NCBI GenBank assembly: GCA_038043245.1
Contig: JBBTCH010000017.1
Span: forward strand, 1 to 52,108
Source: JACPFV01 sp038043245
GTDB lineage: Bacteria; Pseudomonadota; Gammaproteobacteria; Nevskiales; Nevskiaceae
Direction: 5' to 3'
DNA: 52,108 bases
The notes under the pieces are model-generated. The model was not told the origin of the DNA and ran no database searches. It saw nothing but the letters and a program-made list of their open reading frames with translations. The translations under genes and the position numbers were made by a program. Below, one piece after another: positions 33,777 through 41,235 of the stretch. Every line of letters starts with the position of its first letter. The first letter of the stretch is position 1.

Positions 33777-34694
33777 TCAGCCCCACCCCTTCGTCTGGGT
33801 TTTCCCCGGCTTCGCATGCTTTTCTACGAAGCGCACGATCTGCAGCGCGATGTCCTCGCCGGTGGTCTGCTCGATGCCTTCGAGCCCCGGCGAGGAATTG
33901 ACTTCCAGCACCACCGGCCCGCGCCGGGTGCGGATAATGTCGACGCCGGCAACATTGAGGCCAATGATTTTCGCCGCGCGCGCAGCGGTGCTGCGCTCCT
34001 CGGCGGTGATCTCGACCGCGCGTGCCGTGCCGCCGCGATGCAAGTTGGAACGGAATTCGCCTGATCTGGCGCGGCGTTCCATCGCCGCCACCACCTTGCC
34101 GCCGATGACGAAGCAGCGGATATCGGCGCCGCGCGCTTCCTCGACGAATTCCTGCACCAGAAAATAGGCGTCGAGATCGCGGAACGCCTCGATCACCGAA
34201 GCGGCGGCGGCGTCGGTCTCCGCCAGCACCACGCCCTTGCCCTGGGTGCCTTCGGACAGCTTGATCACCATTGGCGCGCCGCCGACCAGCTGCATCAGGT
34301 CGCGGGTGTCGTCGGGCGAGTGGGCGAAACCGGTCTGCGGCAAGCCGATGCCCTTGCGCGCCAGCAGTTGCAGCGAGCGCAACTTGTCGCGTGCGCGGGT
34401 GATCGCCACCGATTCGTTGAGCGAATACACGCCCATCATCTCGAACTGACGCACCACCGCCGTGCCATAGAAGGTGACGCTGGCGCCGATGCGCGGGATC
34501 ACCGCGTCGAAACCTTCGAGCCGGCGACCGCGATAGTGGATCTCCGGCGCGCGCGACTGGATGTTCATGTAACAGCGCAGCACGTCGATGACCTCGACCG
34601 CGTGGCCGCGCGCTTCCGCCGCCTCGATCAACCGGCGCGTTGAGAACAGTTTGCGGTTTCGCGAGAGGATCGCGATCTTCATTTTCTTCTTCAT
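33777..34694 (-). CDS. rimK: Ribosomal protein S6 glutamate ligase RimK
   Basis: A 305-residue ATP-grasp ligase that adds glutamates to the C-terminus of ribosomal protein S6. The ATP-grasp landmarks are present: MVIKLSEGTQGKGVVLAE, EFVEEARGADIRCFVIGGKVVAAM, and the metal-binding VLEVNSSPGLEGIE near the C-terminus. The ATG at 34692-34694 overlaps the stop of the upstream protease gene as ATGA; an internal Met 4 codons later is an alternative start. The gene order protease-rimK is well known, so the pair probably works together on RimK-dependent ribosome modification. Confidence 0.94.
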   Translation of the reverse strand: MKKKMKIAILSRNRKLFSTRRLIEAAEARGHAVEVIDVLRCYMNIQSRAPEIHYRGRRLEGFDAVIPRIGASVTFYGTAVVRQFEMMGVYSLNESVAITRARDKLRSLQLLARKGIGLPQTGFAHSPDDTRDLMQLVGGAPMVIKLSEGTQGKGVVLAETDAAAASVIEAFRDLDAYFLVQEFVEEARGADIRCFVIGGKVVAAMERRARSGEFRSNLHRGGTARAVEITAEERSTAARAAKIIGLNVAGVDIIRTRRGPVVLEVNSSPGLEGIEQTTGEDIALQIVRFVEKHAKPGKTQTKGWG

Positions 34695-35134
34695 GGCTTA
34701 CCCATCAGGAAACTGGCCGCAGGATTGATCACGAAACGGCCGGCCAGTGCGGTGCGGCCGAGCAACACGCGATGGCGCATGGCGTCGCGCGCGGTCAGTG
34801 TGGCTTCGATGGTCCAACGATAACCGCCAAGGATGACCGCCGTGCGGATCACCGGCCGCAGCTCGCGGCGGCCGCTGGTGTCGATGACCGTGCGCTCGTC
34901 CACCAGCATCGCCTCGCACCAGACTGTGCGCGGGTTGTCCTGCACCGGGTGCACGCCGAAGCGCATGCGGCGGCGGCCGGTTTTCTCGATGTCGAAGGCG
35001 TGGATCGCCGAAGTGCGCGCGCCGGTATCCAGCTTGGCGGTGATGTGTGCAATGCCGAGCGCCGGCAGCGCGATGTCCTCGCGCCAGCCGAGCAGGGGAA
35101 GTTCCTTCATGGGGTTTAGTCTAGCGGTGGTCAC
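34691..35134 (-). CDS. RimK-associated retropepsin-like (ATP-dependent zinc protease) protein
   Basis: A 147-residue protein of the Zn_protease/RimB family with a retropepsin-like core: KLDTGARTSAIHA (about residues 34-46) carries the aspartic-protease DTG, followed by RHRVLLGRTALAGRF. It is directly coupled to rimK (4-nt overlap). Partners of this type were described as RimB-like proteases acting on RimK. The Met at residue 9 (35108-35110, MKELPLLGW) is an equally good start and closer to family N-termini. Confidence 0.85.
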   Translation of the reverse strand: MTTARLNPMKELPLLGWREDIALPALGIAHITAKLDTGARTSAIHAFDIEKTGRRRMRFGVHPVQDNPRTVWCEAMLVDERTVIDTSGRRELRPVIRTAVILGGYRWTIEATLTARDAMRHRVLLGRTALAGRFVINPAASFLMGKP

Positions 35135-35169
35135 GCCCTATACTCCCAGCCTGACCGCCGGAGATCGCC

Positions 35170-35484
35170 ATGGCCGAAGTCCTCACCCAGTACAAAAACC
35201 TCGACGAGTTCTATCCGTACTACCTCGGCGAGCATTCCAATCGCACCTGCCGGCGGCTGCACTTCATCGGCACCACGATCGCGTTTGCACTGCTGGTCGC
35301 TGCGTTCGTCACGCAAAACTGGTGGCTGATCGGGGTCGGCTTCGTGCAGGGCTACGCCTGGGCCTGGGTCGGACACTATGTTTTCGAGCACAACAAGCCG
35401 GCGACTTTCAAATATCCCTGGCTGTCATACAAAGGCGACATGCGCATGTGGTGGCAAATGCTCACCGGTAAAATCACGTTTTGA
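35170..35484 (+). CDS. DUF962/Mpo1-like membrane protein
   Basis: A 104-residue protein with two hydrophobic segments (about 34-50 and 54-70) flanked by the conserved polar motifs FYPYYLGEHSNRTCRRLHFIG and GHYVFEHNKPATF. These match the DUF962/Mpo1-like family (the first motif spans about residues 14-34). Yeast Mpo1 is a 2-hydroxy fatty acid dioxygenase with conserved histidines; the H20, H31 and GH..EH histidines here fit that pattern. Bacterial roles are not established. It is divergent from the rimK pair and 13 nt upstream of the Rap1a-like gene. Confidence 0.85.
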   Translation: MAEVLTQYKNLDEFYPYYLGEHSNRTCRRLHFIGTTIAFALLVAAFVTQNWWLIGVGFVQGYAWAWVGHYVFEHNKPATFKYPWLSYKGDMRMWWQMLTGKITF

Positions 35485-35497
35485 TTCTGGGACTCCA

Positions 35498-35839
35498 ATG
35501 AAAAAGGCACTGCTGCTTTCCCTCCTGTTCGTCTCCGGCGTCGTCGGCGCGGATTTTCTTGACGGCAAGGAGCTGAAGAAATCGCTCGACGCCTACAACA
35601 CGGTGAGCAGCAAAAACCCTGGCAGCCGCCTCGGCGCTGGCACCGCCATCGGCTATGTCTCCGGCGTCTGGGACACCGGCTATTACCAGACCTTCTGTCC
35701 CGGCCGTGGCGTGAAACAGAGCCAGGCGATCGCGGTCGCGCAGAAGTATCTGGACAAGCATCCGCAGCGCCTGGATGAGCCGGCGAAGACCCTGCTGCTG
35801 GAAGCCTTCATCGAGTCGTACCCCTGCAAGCCACGCTGA
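35498..35839 (+). CDS. Rap1a/Tai-like secreted protein
   Basis: A 113-residue exported protein. The ATG at 35498 begins a good signal peptide (about 1-17) and is preferred over in-frame starts inside the previous gene. The mature part resembles Rap1a/Tai immunity proteins: IGYVSGVWDTGYY, FCPGRGVKQSQAIAVAQKYL, and the closing EAFIESYPC with paired cysteines. Those proteins protect against periplasmic type VI effectors, but no effector lies nearby, and family members are often found as orphans. Function therefore left open. Confidence 0.75.
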   Translation: MKKALLLSLLFVSGVVGADFLDGKELKKSLDAYNTVSSKNPGSRLGAGTAIGYVSGVWDTGYYQTFCPGRGVKQSQAIAVAQKYLDKHPQRLDEPAKTLLLEAFIESYPCKPR

Positions 35840-35873
35840 AGGCGTAAAATCCCGGCCCCTCTGAGGGCGGGAT

Positions 35874-37733
35874 ATGTCCGAGCTGCATAACTTCGATGTC
35901 ATCGTCATCGGTGGTGGTCACGCCGGGACGGAGGCTTGCCTCGCGTCGGCGCGCATGGGCTGTAAAACCCTGCTGGTCACGCAATCCATCGAAACCCTCG
36001 GACAGATGTCCTGCAACCCGGCCATCGGCGGCATCGGCAAGGGTCACCTGGTCAAAGAGATCGACGCGCTCGGCGGCCTGATGGCGCACGGCGCCGACCA
36101 CGCCGGCATCCAGTTCCGCACGCTCAACGGCAGCAAAGGCCCGGCGGTACGCGCCACTCGCGCGCAGGCCGACCGTGCGCTGTACAAAGCCTTCGTACGC
36201 AGCACGCTGGAGAACCAGGAAAATCTCACCCTGTTCCAGCAGGAAGTCGAAGACCTGATCGTCGAGAGCGGTGCAGTGCGCGGCGTCGTCACCAAGATGG
36301 GGTTGAAGTTCTTCGCGCCCAGCGTCGTGCTGACCACCGGCACCTTCCTCGGCGGCAAGATCCACATCGGCCTGTCGAACCACCCCGGCGGCCGCGCTGG
36401 TGACGCGCCGAGCAATGCGCTGGCCGCGCGCCTGCGCGAACTGCATCCGCGCGTCGGACGGCTGAAGACCGGCACGCCGCCGCGTCTCGACGGCCGCACG
36501 ATTGATTGGTCGGTATTGCAAGCGCAGCCCGGCGATACGCCGGTGCCGGTGTTCTCGTTCATGGGTTCACGCGAACAGCACCCGCGACAGGTGCCCTGCC
36601 ACATCACCCACACCAACGCCGCCACGCACGACATCATCCGTGGGGGCTTCGACCGCTCGCCGATGTTCACCGGCGTCATCGAAGGCACCGGTCCGCGCTA
36701 CTGCCCATCGGTCGAGGACAAGGTCCACCGTTTTGCCGGCAAGGACTCGCATCAGATTTTTCTCGAGCCGGAAGGCCTCTCCACCACCGAGATCTACCCC
36801 AACGGCATCTCGACCTCGCTGCCCTACGACGTGCAGGAAAAATTCGTGCGCACGATCAAGGGACTGGAGAACGCACGCATCGTTCGCCCGGGCTATGCCA
36901 TCGAGTACGACTACTTCGATCCGCGCGACTTGCAGCGCAGCCTCGAAACCAAGGTCATCGCCGGGTTGTTCTTCGCCGGCCAGATCAACGGCACCACCGG
37001 CTATGAAGAAGCCGCAGCACAGGGCCTGCTGGCCGGCATCAATGCGGCGCTGAAGGTGAAAGGCGAAGCCGCGTGGACACCCGCGCGCCACGAGGCCTAC
37101 ATCGGCGTGCTGGTGGACGACCTCATCACCCTCGGCACCACCGAGCCGTATCGCATGTTCACTTCGCGCGCCGAACACCGGCTGCTGCTGCGCGAGGACA
37201 ACGCCGACGCGCGCCTGACCGCCATCGGCCAGCGGCTGGGCCTTGTCAACGAAACCCGCTGGGCTGCGTTCTCTGCCAAACAGGACGCCATCGCCACGGA
37301 GCGCAGTCGTTTATCCAACGTGAGAATCAAGACCGAAAAAGGTGACTCGATCGCCGCGCTCGACTACCTGCGCCGGCCCGAAGTCAGCTGTGCCTCGCTG
37401 CGCGAACTGATCGGCGGCCTGGACGATGCCATCGTGGCTGAACAGATCGAGATCGAAACCAAGTATTCCGGCTACGTCGTGCGCCAGCGGGAAGAGATCG
37501 AACGCTCGCGCCGACATGAAGAAACCGTGTTGCCGTTGAGTTTCGACTACGCGACCGTCCGCGGGCTTTCCAACGAGGCGCGCGCCAAGCTCAGCGAACA
37601 TCGGCCGCAGACGCTCGGCCAGGCAGCGCGCATCTCCGGCGTCACCCCCGCTGCCATTTCGCTGCTGCGGGTCTATCTCAAGAAACACGGCCGCGGACTC
37701 CCGGCCGAAACGCGGCTCCAGGCTGCTCATTAA
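35874..37733 (+). CDS. mnmG: tRNA uridine-5-carboxymethylaminomethyl(34) synthesis enzyme MnmG (GidA)
   Basis: A 619-residue FAD-binding enzyme that, with MnmE, modifies the wobble uridine of several tRNAs. The N-terminal dinucleotide fold IVIGGGHAGTEACLA (about 10-24) and the family signatures LKTGTPPRLDGRTIDWS and GQINGTTGYEEAAAQGLLAG are intact. It is full length. It normally precedes rsmG in one operon; here it is far away and reversed. Its final codons (LPAETRLQAAH and stop, 37698-37733) recur in degenerate form at 38186-38221. Confidence 0.97.
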   Translation: MSELHNFDVIVIGGGHAGTEACLASARMGCKTLLVTQSIETLGQMSCNPAIGGIGKGHLVKEIDALGGLMAHGADHAGIQFRTLNGSKGPAVRATRAQADRALYKAFVRSTLENQENLTLFQQEVEDLIVESGAVRGVVTKMGLKFFAPSVVLTTGTFLGGKIHIGLSNHPGGRAGDAPSNALAARLRELHPRVGRLKTGTPPRLDGRTIDWSVLQAQPGDTPVPVFSFMGSREQHPRQVPCHITHTNAATHDIIRGGFDRSPMFTGVIEGTGPRYCPSVEDKVHRFAGKDSHQIFLEPEGLSTTEIYPNGISTSLPYDVQEKFVRTIKGLENARIVRPGYAIEYDYFDPRDLQRSLETKVIAGLFFAGQINGTTGYEEAAAQGLLAGINAALKVKGEAAWTPARHEAYIGVLVDDLITLGTTEPYRMFTSRAEHRLLLREDNADARLTAIGQRLGLVNETRWAAFSAKQDAIATERSRLSNVRIKTEKGDSIAALDYLRRPEVSCASLRELIGGLDDAIVAEQIEIETKYSGYVVRQREEIERSRRHEETVLPLSFDYATVRGLSNEARAKLSEHRPQTLGQAARISGVTPAAISLLRVYLKKHGRGLPAETRLQAAH

Positions 37734-37767
37734 CGATCACACCTCATCCTCCACAAAAAGGAACCCC

Positions 37768-38166
37768 ATGAAGACCCTCACTGCATCGCTCGCGCTCGTT
37801 TCGCTGATGCTGTCCGCCCCGCTGTTCGCCGCCGAAACCAAGGCCGAGGCCAAGGCCTCCACGGCCGAAGCTGACATCAAAAAAGCTGCCGAAAGCACGA
37901 AAGACGCCGTGGTGACCCAATTCGAGGAAACCAAGACCACGGTTGAAACCAAAGTCGAATCGGGCGCCGAAACCGTGAAGGACAAGGCGGTGGAAGTTAA
38001 AAACGACGTGGGAGCGGCCATTGAGACCGGCGTTGCCAAAACCAAGAAGGCCGCCAAGAAAGTTGGCAACTCAATCAAAGCCGGCGTTGCGACGGCCACC
38101 GATGCAGTGCTGGGTAGCGGTACCGACGCCAAGCCCGAAGAGAAAAAAGTGGAAGAAAAAAAGTAG
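37768..38166 (+). CDS. Secreted Ala/Lys/Glu-rich low-complexity protein 1
   Basis: A 132-residue exported protein of unknown function: a signal peptide (about 1-21, SAPLFAA) and a mature part dominated by Ala, Lys, Glu, Thr and Val in heptad-like helices (KAEAKASTAEADIKK, TTVETKVESGAETVKD), reminiscent of LEA- or apolipoprotein-like amphipathic helices. It ends KPEEKKVEEKK. An AAAAAGGAA ribosome binding site precedes the ATG, 34 nt after mnmG. The next gene is its tandem paralogue. Confidence 0.85.
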   Translation: MKTLTASLALVSLMLSAPLFAAETKAEAKASTAEADIKKAAESTKDAVVTQFEETKTTVETKVESGAETVKDKAVEVKNDVGAAIETGVAKTKKAAKKVGNSIKAGVATATDAVLGSGTDAKPEEKKVEEKK

Positions 38167-38185
38167 AGCCAGACAAGGCGGGGAA

Positions 38186-38221
38186 CTCCCGGCGCAAAAC
38201 CGGCTCCAAGCCGCGCAATAG
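38186..38221 (+). pseudogene. Duplicated remnant of the mnmG 3' end
   Basis: Between the two small secreted-protein genes the DNA reads LPAQNRLQAAQ and stop in one frame, matching the MnmG C-terminus LPAETRLQAAH and stop. The nucleotide match continues into the following spacer (CGAT, a CATCCTCC block and AAAAGGAA before ATGAAGAC). This shows that a unit made of the mnmG tail, spacer and secreted-protein gene was duplicated in tandem. Confidence 0.85.
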
Positions 38222-38263
38222 CGATTGACCGTTACATCCTCCCCTCAAGAAAAGGAAACACTC

Positions 38264-38761
38264 ATGAAGACGCTCGCCGCACCGTTTGCCATCGCCGCAC
38301 TGCTGCTGTCCGCCCCGCTGTTCGCCGCCGATGCCGGTGCTTCCGCCACGGTCAATCTCGATGCCGTCGGCGCCGCAGTGAAGGCTGATGCCAGCGCCGT
38401 CGTCGAAGCCAAGAAAGATGAGGCTGTCGCTACTCCGGCTACCGAAGCGGCCGCAAAAGTCGAGGAAACCAAGGCCGCGACCGAAGCCAAGGTCGAAGCC
38501 AAGACGGAAGCAGTGAAGGCCAAGACCGAGGCCGTCAAAGCCGAAGGTCAGGTCAAGGCCGCAGCGACCGTCACCAAGCCCAAGAAAAAAGCCAAGAAAC
38601 TGAAGGCCAAGCTGGACGCCACCGCCGGCGCCGTGACCGGCGCAGCCGCTGCTGCAACGGGCGCTGCTGCAGGCGCGGAAGTCAAAGCCGAGGCCAAGGC
38701 CGACGTCAGCGCGGGCGGCGAAGCCAAATCCGAAGCACCGAAGGTTGAAGAAAAGAAGTAA
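38264..38761 (+). CDS. Secreted Ala/Lys/Glu-rich low-complexity protein 2
   Basis: A 165-residue exported protein, tandem paralogue of the one just upstream: a near-identical signal peptide (MKTLAAPFAIAALLLSAPLFAA, about 22 residues) and a mature part of Ala/Lys/Glu repeats (EAKVEAKTEAVKAKTEAVKA), a basic block KPKKKAKKLKAKLDA and an Ala-rich run. It ends KVEEKK like its sibling. The ATG at 38264 follows AAAAGGAA; an in-frame start 13 codons earlier is not favoured. A terminator follows at 38777. Function unknown; it may bind nucleic acid, polyphosphate or other anions. Confidence 0.85.
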   Translation: MKTLAAPFAIAALLLSAPLFAADAGASATVNLDAVGAAVKADASAVVEAKKDEAVATPATEAAAKVEETKAATEAKVEAKTEAVKAKTEAVKAEGQVKAAATVTKPKKKAKKLKAKLDATAGAVTGAAAAATGAAAGAEVKAEAKADVSAGGEAKSEAPKVEEKK

Positions 38762-38776
38762 ATCTTTTTTGATTCA

Positions 38777-38804
38777 GACAAGGGCCGCATTCGCGGCCCT
38801 TGTC
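38777..38804. terminator. Bidirectional terminator hairpin
   Basis: A perfect 12-bp stem GACAAGGGCCGC (38777-38788) and its complement (38793-38804) with loop ATTC, followed by ATTTCT on the plus strand and preceded by an AATCAAAAAAG tract on the other. It sits between the convergent secreted-protein gene and WYL regulator. Confidence 0.9.
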
Positions 38805-38814
38805 ATTTCTGGCG

Positions 38815-39687
38815 TCAGCTGAATCGGTTGTAGACCTCCAGCTCGGAACGATTCAACAAGGTCAGAGGCTGCTCCGCCGGCGACAACGAACTACTTTCGC
38901 GGTTAAGCCCCAGCATCTGCAGGTAATACGGCACCAGCGCCACGCGCACGGCACGCTCCAGCACGCCGCTGTGCATGCCGTAGTCAGCCTCGATCACACG
39001 CTTCTGCGGTGGCGTCAGCCCGGGATGCGCACCGACCTTGACGTTGACGAAATTGCGCCAGTCCCAGTCGTCCTGCGCGTTTTTCTCGCAAGCCCCTTTC
39101 AGCTCGGGAATACCGCTGATGCGCGCCAGCAGAAAGTCGCGGTAGCCGTTGTGCGTCTGCGACCAGGCGCGCAGATGCCAGCGCCCGGCGCTGGCCAGGG
39201 CGTGCGGTGCCAGCAACAGCGGGCGCGGCTCGGGATGAGTCATCGATTGGTACTCGACGACCAGCCAACGTTTTTCGCGGATGGCCGCGGTGACGCGCTG
39301 CAGGATGCGCACGTCGAACTCGCGCTCGGGGCGCTCGATCACCTCGGCGGGGGCGATGCCACCCAGCAGCGCCGCCAGCGGCGAGTCTGGCGCGCCGGCC
39401 TTGAGTCCGTGATTGCGCAGCACCAACAGGAATTCCTGCGCACTGCCGCGCAGCAGTCGCGGCTCGAAACGATCGGACGCGACATAGGCACCGCCTTTGT
39501 CGTCGGGCAGGAGGTTGTCCGGAGACTGTTCCTGATACAGCGCGAAATCCTTGTCCGCCTGCGCGACGCTGACGCCAAAGGTCTCACGCAAATCGGCGGG
39601 CGCGACGTGGCCGGTCCAGATCACCCGGGCTTCGAGGTACATCAAGCGCTGGCGGATGTCCCAGCGCAAGGAGTCGAGCGTCGTCAT
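38815..39687 (-). CDS. WYL-domain transcriptional regulator (BrxR/CapW-like)
   Basis: A 290-residue regulator. The N-terminal winged helix (about 1-75) has RWDIRQRLMYLEARVIWTG and FGVSVAQADKDFALYQE, the layout of BrxR/CapW proteins. The WYL domain (about 135-205) carries GRWHLRAW in place of the name-giving WYL, and a WCX-like C-terminal part follows. Relatives repress phage-defence systems or respond to DNA damage, but no defence operon adjoins it here. Its promoter region contains three DnaA-box-like sequences (39757-39791). Confidence 0.85.
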   Translation of the reverse strand: MTTLDSLRWDIRQRLMYLEARVIWTGHVAPADLRETFGVSVAQADKDFALYQEQSPDNLLPDDKGGAYVASDRFEPRLLRGSAQEFLLVLRNHGLKAGAPDSPLAALLGGIAPAEVIERPEREFDVRILQRVTAAIREKRWLVVEYQSMTHPEPRPLLLAPHALASAGRWHLRAWSQTHNGYRDFLLARISGIPELKGACEKNAQDDWDWRNFVNVKVGAHPGLTPPQKRVIEADYGMHSGVLERAVRVALVPYYLQMLGLNRESSSLSPAEQPLTLLNRSELEVYNRFS

Positions 39688-39756
39688 GCGGTCACAAAAT
39701 CGCCATCAATTCCGAAAAGCCCGAAAAATCGAGGTTTGTTGCATTGCACATCGGCC

Positions 39757-39791
39757 TTATCCACAGGTTTTTCCACGCAGTCTGTGGAAAA
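39757..39791. promoter_or_regulatory. Cluster of DnaA-box-like sites
   Basis: A perfect DnaA box TTATCCACA (39757-39765), a TTTTCCACG variant (39769-39777) and an inverted TTTTCCACA (TGTGGAAAA, 39783-39791) within 35 bp. The last two also make a 9-bp inverted repeat TTTTTCCAC/GTGGAAAAA. It lies between parB2 and the WYL gene start, about 2 kb from mnmG. It could be an origin fragment, a DnaA-titration site or DnaA-controlled promoter of the WYL gene. Confidence 0.55.
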
Positions 39792-39811
39792 AACTAACTA
39801 CGGCCAAGCGC

Positions 39812-40612
39812 TCACTCATTGGCGTTGCAACCGATGCGTTCCAGGATGCCATCCAGCTCTTCGAGCGAGTGAAAACGGATGCGCAGCTCGCCCTTGCCGG
39901 ATTTTCCGCCCTGCACCAGCACCGGATAGCCGAGCTGGTCGGACAGGCGTGACTCCAATTGCCGCCAGTCGCCGGGCTTGGCCGGCGTGAACACCAGCGT
40001 GCGTTCGAGCAGGATGCGCACTTTTTTCTCCAGCGCTCGCACCGTCAGCTTGCCGGCGACGACGTCCACCGCCAGCCGCTTCTGGTCGCGCACATCGAGT
40101 CCGGCCAGTACCTTGGCGTGCGACAGCGGGATCAGGCCCTCGTTGACCATGCCCTGCACTTCCGGCGCCAGATTCAGCAGGCGCAGATGGTTGCTGACGT
40201 ATTCGCGCGACTTGCCGATGCGCGCGCCGATCTGTTCGTGCGTCAGCTCGAAGATCTCGCCGAGGCGCTTCATGCCGGCGGAAGTCTCCATCGGCGTCAG
40301 CGATTCACGCTGCAGGTTCTCGATCAGGCCGATGACGAAGGCTTCGCTGTCGGTCAGATCGTCGCGGATCACCGCCGGGATGTCGTGCAAGCCGGCCTGC
40401 TGCGCCGCGCGCCAGCGGCGCTCGCCGGCCAGCAGTTCGTAACCCCAGACGCGGGTGCGCAGGACGATGGGCTGGACCACGCCGGACTCCTTGATGCTCT
40501 CGGACAGCTCCTTGAGCGCAGCCGGATTGAAGTAGCGGCGCGCCTGCTGGCTGCCGGGGCGGATCAGGTCCACCGGCACGGTTTTGATTTCACTGGAACG
40601 GACGGCCGCCAT
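39812..40612 (-). CDS. Second ParB-like protein, without a ParA partner
   Basis: A 266-residue ParB/Noc-family protein if started at the ATG complementary to 40610-40612. The frame extends further, but the extra residues overlap folE and look non-coding. The CTP-binding domain (IRPGSQQARRYF, ESIKESGVVQPIVL, LAGERRWRAAQQAG) and the helix-turn-helix with IGKSREYVSNHLRLLNL are intact. It lacks the GLGRGLDALL leader that contacts ParA in the other copy, and no parA adjoins it. It may act as a nucleoid-occlusion-type or plasmid-derived ParB. It is divergent from folE. Confidence 0.9.
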   Translation of the reverse strand: MAAVRSSEIKTVPVDLIRPGSQQARRYFNPAALKELSESIKESGVVQPIVLRTRVWGYELLAGERRWRAAQQAGLHDIPAVIRDDLTDSEAFVIGLIENLQRESLTPMETSAGMKRLGEIFELTHEQIGARIGKSREYVSNHLRLLNLAPEVQGMVNEGLIPLSHAKVLAGLDVRDQKRLAVDVVAGKLTVRALEKKVRILLERTLVFTPAKPGDWRQLESRLSDQLGYPVLVQGGKSGKGELRIRFHSLEELDGILERIGCNANE

Positions 40613-40658
40613 GAGGAATTTGGTGTCAGAATTCGGGACTCGACTATTAAAACACGCC

Positions 40659-41210
40659 ATGCAAGAGCAATACCGCGCCATTCTCAACGCCATCGGCGAA
40701 AACCCGAAGCGCGAAGGTCTGCGCCGCACGCCGGAGCGCGCCGCGAAGTCGCTGGAATTTTTAACTCAGGGCTACACGCAAAACCTGAAAGCGATCGTCA
40801 ATGGCGCGATCTTCAAGTCGAGCAACGACCAGATGGTGATCGTCCGCGACATCGAGCTGTACTCGCTGTGCGAACATCATCTGCTGCCGTTTATCGGGAG
40901 ATGTCACGTCGCCTACCTGCCCAACGGCAAGGTACTGGGCTTGTCGAAGATCCCGCGCATCGTCGACATGTTCGCGCGGCGCCTCCAGATCCAGGAAAAT
41001 CTCACCAAGGAAATCGGCGAGAGCATTCAGCAAGTCACCAAGGCCAAGGGCGTGGCGGTGGTCATCGAAGCGAAACATCTGTGCGCCATGATGCGGGGTG
41101 TGGGCAAGCAAAATTCGGTGATGACGACTTCGATGATGATCGGCCGCTTCCGGCAAGACCAGCGCACCCGCCAGGAATTCCTCACCCTGATCCGCCCGGC
41201 ATCTGTTTAA
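40659..41210 (+). CDS. folE: GTP cyclohydrolase I
   Basis: A 183-residue enzyme that opens tetrahydrofolate synthesis by converting GTP to dihydroneopterin triphosphate. The zinc ligands are visible: Cys and His of SLCEHHLLPF and Cys of EAKHLCAMMRG; GRCHVAYLPNGKVLGLSK matches as well. The ATG at 40659 gives the family length; longer starts would run into parB2. There is no Shine-Dalgarno sequence, and a TATTAA -10-like box ends only 8 nt before the ATG, so the mRNA may be leaderless. Confidence 0.95.
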   Translation: MQEQYRAILNAIGENPKREGLRRTPERAAKSLEFLTQGYTQNLKAIVNGAIFKSSNDQMVIVRDIELYSLCEHHLLPFIGRCHVAYLPNGKVLGLSKIPRIVDMFARRLQIQENLTKEIGESIQQVTKAKGVAVVIEAKHLCAMMRGVGKQNSVMTTSMMIGRFRQDQRTRQEFLTLIRPASV

Positions 41211-41235
41211 GCATTTTCAGACGTAAAATTGATTC

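Noticed and set aside
40613..40729. Longer N-terminus for the second ParB
   Set aside because: The extra 39 codons overlap the folE start region, contain a Cys/Met/Arg-rich sequence unlike ParB, and are not needed for the family domain.
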